Positions 12,071 through 25,100 of a stretch of 64,000 nucleotides of DNA are shown here, in pieces (position 1 is the first letter of the stretch; every line of letters begins with the position of its first letter). The translations under genes were made by a program, and so were the position numbers. The notes under the pieces are model-generated. The model worked only from the letters and a program-made list of their open reading frames with translations. It was not told where the DNA came from and made no database searches. Source of the stretch: Gordionus sp. m RMFG-2023 (Eukaryota > Nematomorpha > Gordioida > Chordodea > Parachordodidae); the NCBI RefSeq assembly GCF_954871325.1, contig NC_088777.1, positions 1,736,001-1,800,000 on the forward strand, read 5' to 3'.

Positions 12071-15010
12071 TTAATTTTGAATATTTATTAATTTTTTTAC
12101 ACTCCCCACAAGTAAGAGGGTTTGTGTTAATTGATGAAGGAAAGGAGATATGCAGGTTGCATCACAAATAAGGGATTTTCCAGGGTACCAGTGGGTGCAG
12201 GTTAAGCCGTCGGGTCTAAGGCCGTCTTGTAATGAGAGGTTGATAGGTTCAAGGATGTTGGGTGTTTTAGCCTTATTAAAAGCGTTATGTATGATTTTAT
12301 TAATTGCTTTATGCCGGAAATGGCGTCCTTGGCTGCGGGTGCAGTTTAGACCGTGTCTGGCTTTAGGTTGAACTGGTAGGCTGCATTTGTGGCAAGAGTG
12401 TAAATTTGTAAGCGAGCATCCTAGTCTAATGCCTATAGTAACTCTCAGTTGGTCATTGGTTAAGAGATTATCTAAGGTTTGGCTTGAAGTGCTTTGAGCC
12501 ATTCATGCCCGCCGTATATATCATTGTTTTGTAATAGTTGTATATCGCTGAATTCGGTAGGGTTAAGACTATTTTGTAATTTTTTAATTAGGGGGTCAAA
12601 GATAGATTTGTTAGAGATTTCGGTAGAAATTGTATAACCGTCTGGGGTTTGGAGATTCCAACTATCTATTGCTGCTGAAAGAAGATCATCATGGGGAATT
12701 ATGAATGAAGAGAAGGCAGAATTGAGCTATAGGCGATTTGATATAAATAGAGAAAGGGAAAGTAGTTCTAAGGGGATTAAGTCGATACCACCTAGTTTAG
12801 CGGGTATTTGGGCTAGGTGCCAATTAAAGTCTGATAATGAAAGGTTGAGGATTCTTTCTCTAGAGGACTTGAAGCGAATAGTGTGTTGAATAAAAAATTT
12901 TGAAGAGGTGAATGATGAGGATGGGTGGAAGAGATGTGAGATTTTGGGAAGATATAAACACTTTTTTAATAAGTAAAAAAGCTGGTATGGAATGTGGTTG
13001 ATAAACTTTTCCAAGTTTTGCATCTCAGAAAAAGTTTTATCGATAATTTTTTCGGGTATATTATTATTAAGTAATGGGGAGCCCAATAGTTGGATATCAT
13101 CCTTTTCGATAATAAGTGTATTTTTTAAATAAATCTAAGGGAATCCTCGGGGTTGAGAAAGCAAATTTCAGTTTTAGTTTTATTTAATTCTAAACCTATT
13201 TTAGGGCATTCTCTTTCGAGGTAGTTAAGGGCTTTGTTTATTTGATGTGGATTACCGCAAGGGTGCCATCATCTAGGTGCCATAGGTTTAGGTCGAGATC
13301 AAAATCAGATTTAAAATCTTTGATCATAATATGGATAGCTAAGCAGAAAAGAATAAGGCCGAGGGGGTCGCCCTGTTGTACTCCCTCTTCAGAGTATATA
13401 ACGCTACCATTAAAGATGAGGGGGTATAAATGTTCATGTTCATGTTTTAATTTTTTTACCGAATAAAGTTTATCATATCAAAAAAAAAAAAATTAAATTG
13501 CTTACCTAGTAGATTATAGCTAGCTTATAAAGAATAAAATATTAATTTTTATGGTTATTGAAGAAAATTTAGCATATTATTAAAGGGTATGATTTTATCA
13601 ATTCTGTGGCCCAAGTTATTTCAAAAGATTTTATTGAAAGATGTTTCCATTCCATCAATATTTACTTTCTAAGTCTCTTCATCGATGTATTATTTAAAAA
13701 AATAAACTTTTAAGACAAATGTTATTTTAACATATCAAATAATTATCTGAAATACTTAGTACATAATTGAAACCAAAGTTGTCATAATATATTTTTCAAG
13801 ATATATAAGACACGCGTCTTTATTATATTTTTTTTTAAAAATAAAATTTCCTATTTAATTAAAGGATGTATGTGGGAACCTAATATCCATATTTTATTAA
13901 AAAATTAGAATTTGTTAACTCCCTTGCTTAGAAAATTCATAAAACAGAGTTTGTTGGTGGATGTTGGAGATAGATTCGAAGGCAGTGAGATCCTATATCT
14001 ACGCGTCCTTTTGTTCCGCATCCTATTTGGTATTTGCCAAGCAGGGAATGAGTATCGAATTTTATTTTTTTGCTATTATTTTAGCTATCAGGCGTCTGAA
14101 AAATGAACTGATTGCAATTGGGCGGATTCCACCATTAGGTTTTTCAAAAGCTATCAAGTTAGCTCCAAATATAATTTGATGAGCTAATGTGGGAATATCT
14201 TTGGTAGTTATATAATTAAGGAAGGTGGTAAGTGAGTTAAAAAAATTATTGAAATTATTAGATTTTAAAAATGTTTGGAAGTAAGAAGGTCTATAGCCAT
14301 CTGGGCCTGCTGCTGAAAATTTTTTTAAATTCACTTACTGTATCGCTAATATCTTGGTTTGTAATTATGAATGGGGGGATATTGAGTGGTGGGTTTGGTA
14401 AGCCAGTATAAGAGGCACGAGGATGAAGAGATTTTAGGTTGTTAAGGGTCTCGTCATTAGATGGGGCAAGTTTTGTTTGTGAAGAGATTAATTTTTGTGC
14501 ACCACAAATGTCACCTTCATATATTTTTTGGAAATTTTGTTGCAGGTATTACTAAAACTTTCATTAGAATTATTGGGATTTTTAACCTATTCTAAGAGTG
14601 TTAAATTTCCCAAATTTTTGAGTCTGTCTTTTATTAGGTTAGGTAGTGAGATAGATTTGATATCTTTTGGGATTGAGAGGCATTTGAAAGGGAATGTGAA
14701 GAGATTATTCCAAAATTTGACAAATTTTGCTAATATTATCTAATTATTTAGTAAGATGGTCATTGATTTGTAATTAACACTAGATGGGATGTGTTTTATT
14801 GTTGGTATTTTTTTTAATAAAAATAAATTCTTCTAATGATTTGTTATTTACTTTATGTGTTTGGTATTGATTGGGGGTTCATTTAGTTTCGTGCAAAGTG
14901 TATTAGAACCTGAGCAGGGGAGGGCTGGAGGGCCATGTTTGTATAGATGGTCATCTTTTTTTATATTAATAAGTTTGTGTCAGGTTGGGCAGATTTCTTT
15001 CATGCTAAAT
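12071..15010 (-). mobile_element. LINE with restriction-like endonuclease, almost full-length but dead
   Basis: Read on the - strand, the order is as follows. Near 15000-14900 is an N-terminal zinc finger (KEICPT, H, LYKHGP, PCSGS). At 14334-14062 is RT code GPDGYRPSYFQ, then GANLIAFEKPNGGIRPIA and RRLIAKII. At 14050-13930 is YQIGCGTKGRVDIGSHCLR. At 13410-13365 is EEGVQQGDPLG, and at 13293-13253 LNLWHLDDGTL, the catalytic box with LDD. At 12502-12071 is QLRVTIGIRLG, CHKC...RHGLNC, GRHFRH, ILEPINLSLQDG, RPDGLT and LICDAT, the complete restriction-like endonuclease signature. Stops and frameshifts occur in several segments, and about 440 bases of unrelated AT-rich DNA (13466-13905) separate two RT blocks. 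No APE endonuclease is seen at the N-terminus, as expected for this group. Confidence 0.88.
13466..13905. other. AT-rich insertion inside LINE copy 1
   Basis: LINE-like code stops near 13466 (just before the QQGDP block on the - strand) and resumes near 13905. The intervening DNA has no LINE resemblance and no clear terminal repeats. It may be a decayed insertion. Confidence 0.45.
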
Positions 15011-15309
15011 GATGAGATAATGGTTTAATACCTGAGAAGTTTATTACTTTGAGTCTAAGGTAAAAACTTTGGAGTTGAGTTATTTGCTGGCGTTTATAAG
15101 GGTTTTGATGTAGATGGGATCAGAATATTTAATTTATGTAATGCATATGAGATTGTATATTTACTTCCAAGATAATGTGTTCCTAGAGGTTTCAATTGAA
15201 AGTGAACTTGTTATAAAAATTTGTTCTGAGTTGAGTTAGTGTTTTTTAAAAATTGGTTGAACTTTTAAATAGTTTTTAACTGATTGCATATTAGCTTTAA
15301 TACAAAAAA

Positions 15310-15412
15310 CAATCTTTATTTCTTAAACAAAAATTTCAATTAGAAATTTTTAAACACAATTATACTTTTCAGGTACATTTTCATTATAAAATTAACCTCT
15401 TTTGAGTTCGAT
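15310..15412. repeat. Right arm of the inverted repeat around LINE copy 1
   Basis: Reverse complement of 11858-11962; see the left arm. The outer block at about 15866-15945 ('acgccaacttgcggatttaatatt') is the inverted third copy of the dispersed repeat. Confidence 0.7.
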
Positions 15413-16566
15413 ACTTTTAATTATTTTTATTTAGTCATTTTATAAATTTTTACATATTTTTATATAGTTGTTTTAATATTTTAGTGTTTTATTTCTTTTT
15501 AAAATTATATCAATATCAACATATAAATAAAATTTAAATACTAAGAAAAAATATATAATATGATATTTTTATGCTAAGTGTAAAATAATCTTCTACAAAC
15601 ATTATATTTTCGATAAAATTTTTTATGTGATATCTTATTTATTAGAATGATATTATTGTAAATTACTATATATTGTAAATCTATAGTAATTTATAAAAAC
15701 TCCATTATTTGTTCTTGCAATTTACTCGTAATTTGTTCGAATCAATTTTTGATTGATTGATAATAAATGGAAATTTATCTTACTTTTCTGAGAAATAGTA
15801 TCATATGATTTTTAAATATATTAAAAATAAAAAAATTAATAATTTTTAAAATTTTTTTGTCCATAAAATAATTATACGCCAACTTGCGGATTTAATATTA
15901 TAGAAATTTAAAACGTAATTTATAATTATTTGTAATATCTATTAAAAAATATTGTTTCAAATCGTTGTTTCGTCATATAAGCTTGCTTGTGGTACTCCAT
16001 TGTTATTTGTTAATTTTTGTTAATTAACCCTATTTATATTTTTTCTTCTATTTTTCTTTATTTTTAAAATATCAAACAACTTTTTACTTTTCTATATTTC
16101 TTTATTTTTCTTTCAATATTTCTTTATTTTTTCTTCAATAAAAATCAATAGTTTGTTTTTCTTTTCGCGCTTATATATTTGTTTTTTTACAAAATCATCC
16201 CTTTTATTTATTATTTTATTTATCACAAGTGGATCAACTTTCTTTTTTTTTAATATTTATTTATTCCATTCCTTATATATTCGTATATTACGCCATTACC
16301 TTCCTCTAGTGCTAGGCTTAATAGCCTGCTCCCTTGATATTGTTAGCAATTTTCAAAATTGTTATCATCATCAATAAGTCACAAATAAATTAGGAATAAT
16401 AATTGACCAAATTGGATATTAGAATAATTGAATTATCGGAATTATATATGGAAAAATTTGGAAATAGAATTTTGAATAATCGAATTTTGGAATATTGAAT
16501 CAATAAGATTATTTATATAATTTATTTTTAACGTTTATATTTTTCGTGTTTTAATGTCCAATAGAT

Positions 16567-17723
16567 TTAGGTCCGTGAAGTTGGCCCCACAATTTTTGAT
16601 TTTCAATGGTTTATCAGTAGGTGTGATTAGTACCCGATTTGTACCATCACCGTTTTTGAGATATTCAAAGAACAAAATGGGGGGCCAACTTCACGACATC
16701 CCCCCAACTTTTGAACTTAAAAATAAAAAGTGAATAGGTCGATAGAGAATGATACCGTTTTCAGTTCGATTTGTACCATCACCGTTTTCCAGCTATTGAC
16801 CGTTGAAAATATGGCGCCAAAAATAAAAAACACTCAATAAAGTTTTTTTAACGTACAACGGTAGAAAATTTTTTCTCTTCCTAATGATGCCTCAAATTAA
16901 GCTTTATCTTCATTATTTATTTCGGAAATCAAATTTTAAACGTTTTAAAAATTTGAAAAATCTCAAATTTTGAATATCGGGGGGGGGGGGCTAACTTCAC
17001 GCTATAATATAAGGTTTAAAATTTGATTTAAATAAATAATGAAGATAAAGCTTAATTTGAGGCATCATTAGGAAGAGAAAAAAATTCTCTACCGTTGTAC
17101 GTTAAAAAATTTTTTAAAAAAATAAATTTTGAGTGTTTTTTATTTTTGGCGCCATACCTTTAACGGTCAATAGCTGGAAAACGGTAATAGTACAAATCGA
17201 GTTTGAAACGGTATAAATCGGGTACAAATCAATCCCGTTTTAAAAATTTGAAAAATCTCAAATTTTGAATATCTAGGGGGGGGCTAACTTCACGCTATAA
17301 TATAAGGTTTAAAATTTGATTTCCGAAATAAATAATGAAGATAAAGCTTAATTTGAGGCATCATTAGGAAGAGAAAAAAATTCTCTACCGTTGTACGTTA
17401 AAAAAACTTTAGGGAAAAAAATAAATTTTGAGTGTTTTTTATTTTTGGCGCCATATTTTCAACGGTCAATAGCTGGAAAATGGTGATGGTACAAATCGAA
17501 CTGAAAACGGTACAAATCATTCTCTATCGACCTATTCACTTTTTATTTTTAAGTTCAAAAGTTGGGGGGCTGTCGTGAAGTTCGCCTCCCATTTTGTTCT
17601 TTGAATATCTCAAAAACGGTGATGGTACAAATCGAACTGAAAACAGTACAAATCGGGTACTAATCACACCAACTGATAAACCATTGAAAATCAAAAATTG
17701 TGGGGCCAACTTCACGGACCTAA
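16567..17723. mobile_element. Foldback element, 1.16 kb, with a tandemly duplicated arm
   Basis: The outer 50 bases, beginning TTAGGTCCGTGAAGTTGGCC, are repeated inverted and almost perfectly at the right end. The symmetry continues inward for about 380 bases on each side, through 'gcgccaaaaataaaaaacactca' and 'cctaatgatgcctcaaattaagc'. In the centre the inner part of the right arm is duplicated in tandem: units starting 'ctaacttcacgctataatataagg' occur at 16991 and 17284 (period about 293). Both units follow a run of G. There is no reading frame of note. Folded as RNA or single-stranded DNA it would make a very long hairpin. Confidence 0.85.
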
Positions 17724-18131
17724 TATATTTTATATATTAGGTTACATAATCTTAATAAACAAGTTTTTGTTTAATACGTGTTGGTTCTAGAAATCCGTAT
17801 AACTTTGTCTTTATTTATGGTATTTTTTATTTATTTCCACACTTCCCTCCTTAAAAGATTTTTCAGAGTTAGTATTATAATTTTTCTTGATTGTTCTATA
17901 ATTCCAATTCAAAGTTTTTATAAAGCTTATTTTTTTTATAGGCTCATTTGTTCTTAATATCGTTGATGACTTGTGTTATTTCAATATCTTTGTAAATTTC
18001 GTCACGTATATTATTAAAGTTAATAGGTATATCCCCAAAGTCGTTTGTAATTGTGATATTTTCAACAACTTACTCGTTACTTTCTTGTGGTAATCTTGAG
18101 AGACAATCAGAAACGACGTTATATTTCCCGG

Positions 18132-18851
18132 TGTAACGTGATTTTTAAATTTAAATTAACTCCCTTTAGTACTACTGACATTTATTGTAGTATAATGTTA
18201 AAAATTTCAATTATTTAGTAATACTATAATTAGTAACTGACATGTGATGTTAAAAGTTACTACTATTTAGTATTACTAACATTTATGACTGGCTGCAATG
18301 TTAAAAGTTTATATATAACAATATTGAGACTTATGATTGACAAGGTCATGCTTAAAGTTTATATGTTTAGCAAAAATGAAGCTTATGAGTGACAGATAAT
18401 TAAATATTTTTAATATTGAAATTTATGAGACAGAAAATATTTAATTTCTGATATTTAGTTGTATTAACATCTAAGTTTTATTTTCTACCTTTATTATCAT
18501 TGAAAATATCGAGATCCACTATTTTATAACTGTAATATTATATTTATAAATATTTTAATTTTGGAATTTAAAATTGAACACTTTATACAAACTAAATTAA
18601 TAAAATTAAAATTTGATTCAAAATTTATCGAAAATCAAATTTAATATCAAAAATTAAATTACAAGAATTTCTGTAATATAAAAATAATGTATTATCATAT
18701 AACTCTCCTTATCAATTTGCATTGTATATAATAAGATCTTTGTTATTAGTTATATCCCTACTTAATACTTTTTATCAAATGGGGAGTTAATGTATCATAG
18801 TGATATAATAATTCAGGGGTATGTGATAAGGGGGTAATGTATCACGCTACA
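18132..18851 (-). mobile_element. Probable solo LTR (or LTR-like insertion) inside Ty3 fossil 1
   Basis: The 720-bp segment has short inverted ends of the TG...CA type (TGTARCGTGAT read from the right on the - strand; ATCACGTTACA at the other end) and interrupts the pol region of the surrounding fossil. A clear 5-bp target duplication was not found. About three diverged tandem units ('tttagtactactgacattta', 'gatgttaaaagtt') lie at 18170-18320. Being inside the fossil, it arrived later. It has no coding capacity. Confidence 0.6.
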
Positions 18852-20689
18852 CCCCTAATGTTTTCCATTTTTGAAGTCTTAAGGACATAGTACTGTTGTC
18901 CTTAAGTCCTTTGGCAAAAATATGGACTAGCGGTTTATGGTCAGTAATTATTTCAAATTTAGTCCCGATTAAGTATTCCTGGAATATCTTTATAGCAAAT
19001 ATAATAGCGAGAGCCTCACGCTCAATATTGATGAAATTCATTTTGAATTTTAATAAGGTTTTTGATGCAAAAGCTATTGGGTTTTCTTTGCCATCTTTTT
19101 CAATGTAAAATAATACAGCTCCTAAACCACATTTAGATGTATCAATTGCAATTCCGAAAGGTAATTCAGGATTAAAATGTCAAAACTGGAGGAAGACTAA
19201 TCAATGTCTTTAGATCATTAAAGCTTATAGAGTGTTCTAAGTTCTATCCCATTTTGTTGACAATTTTGTATAAAGGATCAGCTATACCCAGAAATGTTGA
19301 TAATTCAGCAGCTGATTTTGGTTTTGGCATATTTATTATTGCTTTAATATTATCATGGTTAGTATGTCCCTTAGCATCAATATCATGACCTTGGAACCTG
19401 AGTTCGTTTTTAAAAAATAAGCTTTTGGTGAAGTTAGGTACTAACACATATGATATTCTTTCAAACACTTTTTTGATGTTGTTTAAATAAGCTTCATCGT
19501 TGTTTTTAGTTATGAGTAAATCGTCAATGTAAAATATGACATCTTTCATATCACCGAACATCTCGTCCATAATTTGTTGGAATATTGCAGATGAGGTCTT
19601 TAGCTCAAAAGAAAGTCTAATAAATTGGTAGTATCCCTTGTGTGCGGTTATAGTAAGATTTCTGCAACTTTTATCAAACGGAATCTGTAGAAAAACATTT
19701 ATAAAATCGATCTTGGTAAATTTCTTTCCTTCCGAAAGCTCAGCTATTAGATCATTTATTCGTGGAAATGGATATCTCAAATCTTCTAGATGAATTTACA
19801 GTGTCTTTAAAATCAGCGCAAAGCCTAATGCTCCCATCATCTTTGTAGATGGTGGTTATAGGACTTGCCCATCGAACACCTTTAACCGCCTCAATTATTT
19901 TTTAGTGTATCCATCTTATATGTTCTTTGCCCACAATATCAATCTTTGCATAGGCTATGTCTTGGTGGCATAATTTTAGGTTGGGCATCTCTTCTTAAAT
20001 GTAGTTTGATATTTGCTTTGTTAATTGGTCTGTAGGTCAATTTGGATTCACAATCTTTAATCAGTTTAATTTCATATTCATAATTGATGTCAATCTATAA
20101 ATTTGTTCAAGATATTTTTGAATGCTTTAATCCTTGTACGTCCTAATAAATCATTTTTTTTCTTGATTCTCAAGCCACTGTTTGTAAATATTTTCCCATA
20201 CCTTCATAACTTACTTTGACTTGAGTTGACCCGATGATCTTAATTAAGTTTCCGTCGTAGGCTGTAAGTGGCAACTTGGATTTTTTAATTTCTCTTATGA
20301 CAACTTTCCTATCCATCTCATGAGGTATGATGGTGAATTTTCCTGTGTCGACTTGCATTGTTATTTTAGAGTAGTCATAAAAGCATTATCATTATCATTA
20401 AGCATGTTGTTAAGTTGTTGACATTAAAATCATTATTATAATTGTCTTTTGTAGTGTCAACTTTGTCTTCATCAATTTCTTCAATATTCATGTTGATTGT
20501 TATATCTACTTTGGTCATTATATTATATTTCTCTGGTTGTAATCATACCACCTGTTGTTTCCTCCATCGGTATTTGAGTTGTTATTATAGGATCGGTAAT
20601 TGTTGCGATTTTGATCATCGTATTGAATTTGTTTCCTCTGATTATTAGTACGCCACGTTGTTTCTACCATAGTTATTCGAGTTGTTATT

Positions 20690-20935
20690 AGATTGATAAT
20701 TGTTGTTATTGTGATAGTTTCTAAAGTTTCTGTTTATATAATTGTTGTTATTGTGATAGTTTCTAAAGTTGCTGTTTTTATAATGGTTACTGTTTCTAAG
20801 ATTACTATTATTGTCATAATATCTAAAATTAACGTTCCTATTATAATTATTGTTATATTTATTGTCGTAATTTTGTCTAAAATTATTTCTAAAATTATCA
20901 TTAAGTCTATTGTAATAGTCGTTATTCTCATTCCT
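20690..20935 (-). repeat. Short in-frame repeats in the gag part of Ty3 fossil 1
   Basis: About five diverged repeats of roughly 48 bases ('ttgttgttattgtgatagtttctaaag' on the + strand) give runs of Asn, Tyr and Arg on the - strand. This is slippage within the nucleocapsid-like region, not a host gene. The + strand Ile/Val-rich frame over the same bases is its shadow. Confidence 0.6.
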
Positions 20936-22169
20936 ACAAGTGTATCTAGAAAAAATATTGTCAGAAGTATTTTGGTAACATGAACATTTATCTAATTTCT
21001 TATGTTCATTATTTCTATTATATTAATATCTCTCTCTTTTTATTAAGTTTTTTTTATCATTACTCACGTTAATAACATTGTCCGATTTAGTATTAATGAT
21101 ATTTAATTTCTTCCTATTTCTACCTTCATCTAAGGTTAAATTAACATTTTTTTACTTAGTTTATGTTTAAATGTTGTCATTTAAAGTAAATGTTCTAAGT
21201 TTTTCCTTAATACGACTATCATCAGGAAAAGCCCATAGTCTACCAAGTTTAGATAATCTTGAATACCATTCTGAAAAAGTTTCGTTTGTGCCTTAAGAGT
21301 AGAGGCAAGATTAAATTTATTTAATTAAATTATTTATATTTTGTGTAGGTACTAAATATCTAAGTTTTTTTATTATTATTAAGTTAAGGTCCAAAATTTT
21401 AATGACTAAACATAAGGATCTAATTTTGTCGTTACACATCATCTGTTAAATTCACCATTTAATTTAGAAAATTTATATGGAAGCTCTTCAATGGCTTTAA
21501 ATTTATCATCCATTAATAATTTTGTAAATCGTTAGTTTAATAGAGTTTATTTAATAGATTTTCATGACAAATGTATATAGTAGTGTTTCAAAGTAAATAC
21601 ATTTCAGTTTAAATTTTAACAAAAATACATAACACTATGTAAAAATTCGGTATCATTATAAACATAAAATTAGTATTTCAAACATATCTTTTAAGTTATG
21701 GAACTGAAGGAAAACATCGCCCAGAATTAGGCCCGCGGAAGTAATCGGCATCGGTGTTCTCCGTTAGTTCAAATAATAAATCATAAGTAGACATAGTGAT
21801 GTGAATGTTCGATATTTTAAATGTGTACATCGAGACAAGACAATATGAAAAACATGTGCTTTTTTTTAATATCGAATTTTTTTTATGTTAGGCAAAATAC
21901 TAGTGGGATTGATGAATTATTTTTTTAAGTTCATCCTCCCTAAGGGCAACATGTAAAGACGTAAGAAAATAAATAAGCTATTTTATTTTTTCATCCTTTC
22001 TTCTCTTTAAATTATCTCGTATATATATACATATACATATATATATACATATTTTATAAAAAATAAATCTTTTATAAATTTGAATAAATAAAGTTAAATA
22101 AAAATATATAAAAATAAATTAACAAAAAAATCTTAGAAATGTTTCACCCATATTTCTCCTTTCCCATTT

Positions 22170-25100
22170 TTTGTCTACTTTAAACATCCTTTAACCATCG
22201 CCACCATCCGTTCCGCATTGTCATTTGAACTGGGGTGAGACGGTGGTGCTAACACATGATACACGCCCGTTCTCTCAGAGAATTTCTTAAATACCTTATC
22301 GATAAAAACTTGTCCCACATCCAAAATATTATCGGAATACCAAACTTCAACCATACTTTCTTAAAATGTTTAATCACAATATTCGCAGTTAACCTATGCA
22401 CTTCTTCAAATTCTCTCCATTTGGAGAACGCATCTACACTTAATATATATACTATAGCCGAATACTCCTAATTTTAATAGGGACCCCGCTAGTAATATGG
22501 ATCCTGATGTCGACGCTTCTGCACCATTTTTATCCTTACTGGACATGTCTGACTGCAAATCCTACACATTCTTGGCCACCATACGTACTCTCTTACCCAT
22601 TGCTTCATACGGGTAACTCCTTGATGACCCGCGTCTATAACATTCAAAATTTTTTCCCTCGAACCCCTGTATAACTGCTCGATGTCCCTTCATGACACAA
22701 TTGTCCACTACAGTTAATTCTGTTTCTATAATTTTGAATATCATCATCTTTCCATGACCTTTTTCCCCTATTCTCAATCTTTCTTTGTACATATTTGTAT
22801 ATCTTCCCAAGTTTTCGGGCTACCCTTTATACCTCGCATTAACGTACGTACCAAACATTCTTCTCGATTCTCTTTATTCAATACTACTGACTCATCCAGG
22901 CTTTCCCCAGCTCCTAATCTCGACAAAATATCAGGTAATTGATTCTACTTTCCCTTTCGATACTTTAAATCTAAAATCAAAACTTCCCACTAACAATAAC
23001 CATCGCTGAAGTCGAGGCGACATCAACTATTTATTATCTTTTTTAAATAAATGTATTAATGGCCTATAATGTACTCGCGACACTTTGTTAACCCAAAAGT
23101 AACAGCCAAGGCCTCCTGATCACCGAATACTGCTTTTCTGCCTCTCTAAACACTCTCGAGAAAAATAAAACAGGTCTTTCTATCCCTTCTATTAGATATA
23201 ACATAACCTCACCTACTTCTCTATTACATGCGTCTATCGCCAAAATTACTTTCAAATCACTATTAAAACATACTAGATTTGGCTCCTTGCCAATTCTCTG
23301 TTTTAATGTTTTGAACGCAATCTCTTGTTCCTTTTCCCATTTCAAAATGCACTCCTTTCTTTAATAGTTCATATAAATGGGTAGCTATTCCCGCTAAAAT
23401 CAATATAAATCGATGGTAATAATTCACAATTACCGTAAACGACTGGACCTATACCTTACTGGTCGGCCTATTTAAATTCACAATACTCAATAAATTAACT
23501 TCCATTCCATTAATTTTATGACCCGAATACGTAAATCAGTTATTCCCAAGACATTCTTTTCACGACTGACTTTTAATCCCTTATTTCGAATTCTTATAAA
23601 AACCTCTTCCAGCCTATCATTATGCTGTTTTCATCATTATTCCAACAACCAAAACATCACCCATATAATAAAAAATACCTTCTAGAAAACAGCGGCCATT
23701 GTACGCTGAAAAATGGGGGGGCTGACACACTTAACCCAAACAGTAACAATCATTTCCTTTTCAATTATAACGGCTTCAGGCGCCAATATTCACAATAATT
23801 TTCATAACTCAAAATCGATATCGCCAAACCTGTATCCAACAACATAGATATTTCTTTACTCCCCACAACTATTTTCACACGATGACATTTATCCTTCTCT
23901 CCTTTAACCTCTAATTTTAAAATTGGAATTATATAATTCTTCATTTTTCATCATCCCTATTATTTTCTTTAACTTCTTTATCTCTACCCAATGGAAGTCT
24001 ATGTCAGTTTATGCTGTAATAATCTTTATCATACTATTTTCGCTATCGTTTAGTCACCCTCTCCGGACATTTCGCCGCTCGATGTCCTCTCCACCTGCAC
24101 TTGAAACACCTAACCGTACTCTCATCTTTGTATTCCCCCTCTTTCGCAAAATCGTTATCTTGTTGTACCATTCTTACATTGGACGCCGGGGCTAAATATT
24201 TCACTGCAGGAAATTCTCCCTCCCACATTTATCGGTTCCTTTACATAACAATTCTCTTTAAAATGTCATATCTTTCCACATTTTTTACATTGAAATGTTT
24301 TTTTTATTATTTTCCATTAATACGACACGTAGGGACATTACATTTTTCGCTACTAGGGGAGACTGGGGTTAGGAAAACCCTGGGGCTTGACAAACCACTT
24401 AATCTCATTTTAAAATTAAATACACCAGAAGGTTAAAATTTTATTCCTTATACAGTATTCATTAGTATACATCTATGGACGAAAAATATTTTGAAATAAT
24501 TAATTTACTAAAAAATTTTATTTAAGAAATAAAATTTTGATGAAATTTTCAAAAGATTTTTGCATGACAGAATTTTAATTTTTATTAAAATATATAATCA
24601 TTTATATGTAAATTAAATTTTATTACAAAGTTTAAACATTCTTCTATAACTTGGGTAAGTTTTATGAGTATTTATCAAATCTAGATATTATTTTAATCAT
24701 ATTTTGTCAATTTAGAGCTAGTGGGGTTTGCTAAACCATACTCGTCAATTATGGCAATATATAATGAAAAAAATTTCAAAATCTTGATAAGGCAATTTTA
24801 TGGCTGTTTATGATTGGTATTTAGGATTTATGCTAAGAAATATTAATCTCTCCTTAAAATTCATATTTTTTTATGTCCAAAATGTTTATTAAATTAGCCA
24901 AAATTAAGTTTCAATTTTTATATATAATTAGCTTCAATTTATTATATGATATTTTGAACAATAAAACAATAAAATTATTCTATACATATCATTATTAATA
25001 AATAAAAATGCATTTCAATTTATTATGGCCTAAAAAAAACCTAAGGTTTAGAAGCCTTTTGAAGTGGTTTGCCCTACCCCGCTATTGGGGCTTGTTGAAC

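Larger units (their letters stand above)
17727..21790 (-). mobile_element. Ty3/gypsy LTR retrotransposon fossil 1
   Basis: A broken element on the - strand. From its 5' side: an Asn-rich gag/nucleocapsid-like region (about 21480-20440), an aspartic-protease-like region (20358-20170), reverse transcriptase (about 19860-19244, with the YIDD box), RNase H (about 19130-18855) and the stretch after RNase H (18131 to about 17990). An integrase is not recognisable. The foldback element at 16567-17723 lies directly beyond the truncated end. A 720-bp probable solo LTR sits between the RNase H and following part. There are many breaks, at least ten by eye, and no flanking LTR pair was found. It looks old. 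Confidence 0.85.

Noticed and set aside
22256-24436. Several + strand frames across Ty3 fossil 2
   Set aside because: Antisense shadows of the - strand pol and gag regions.
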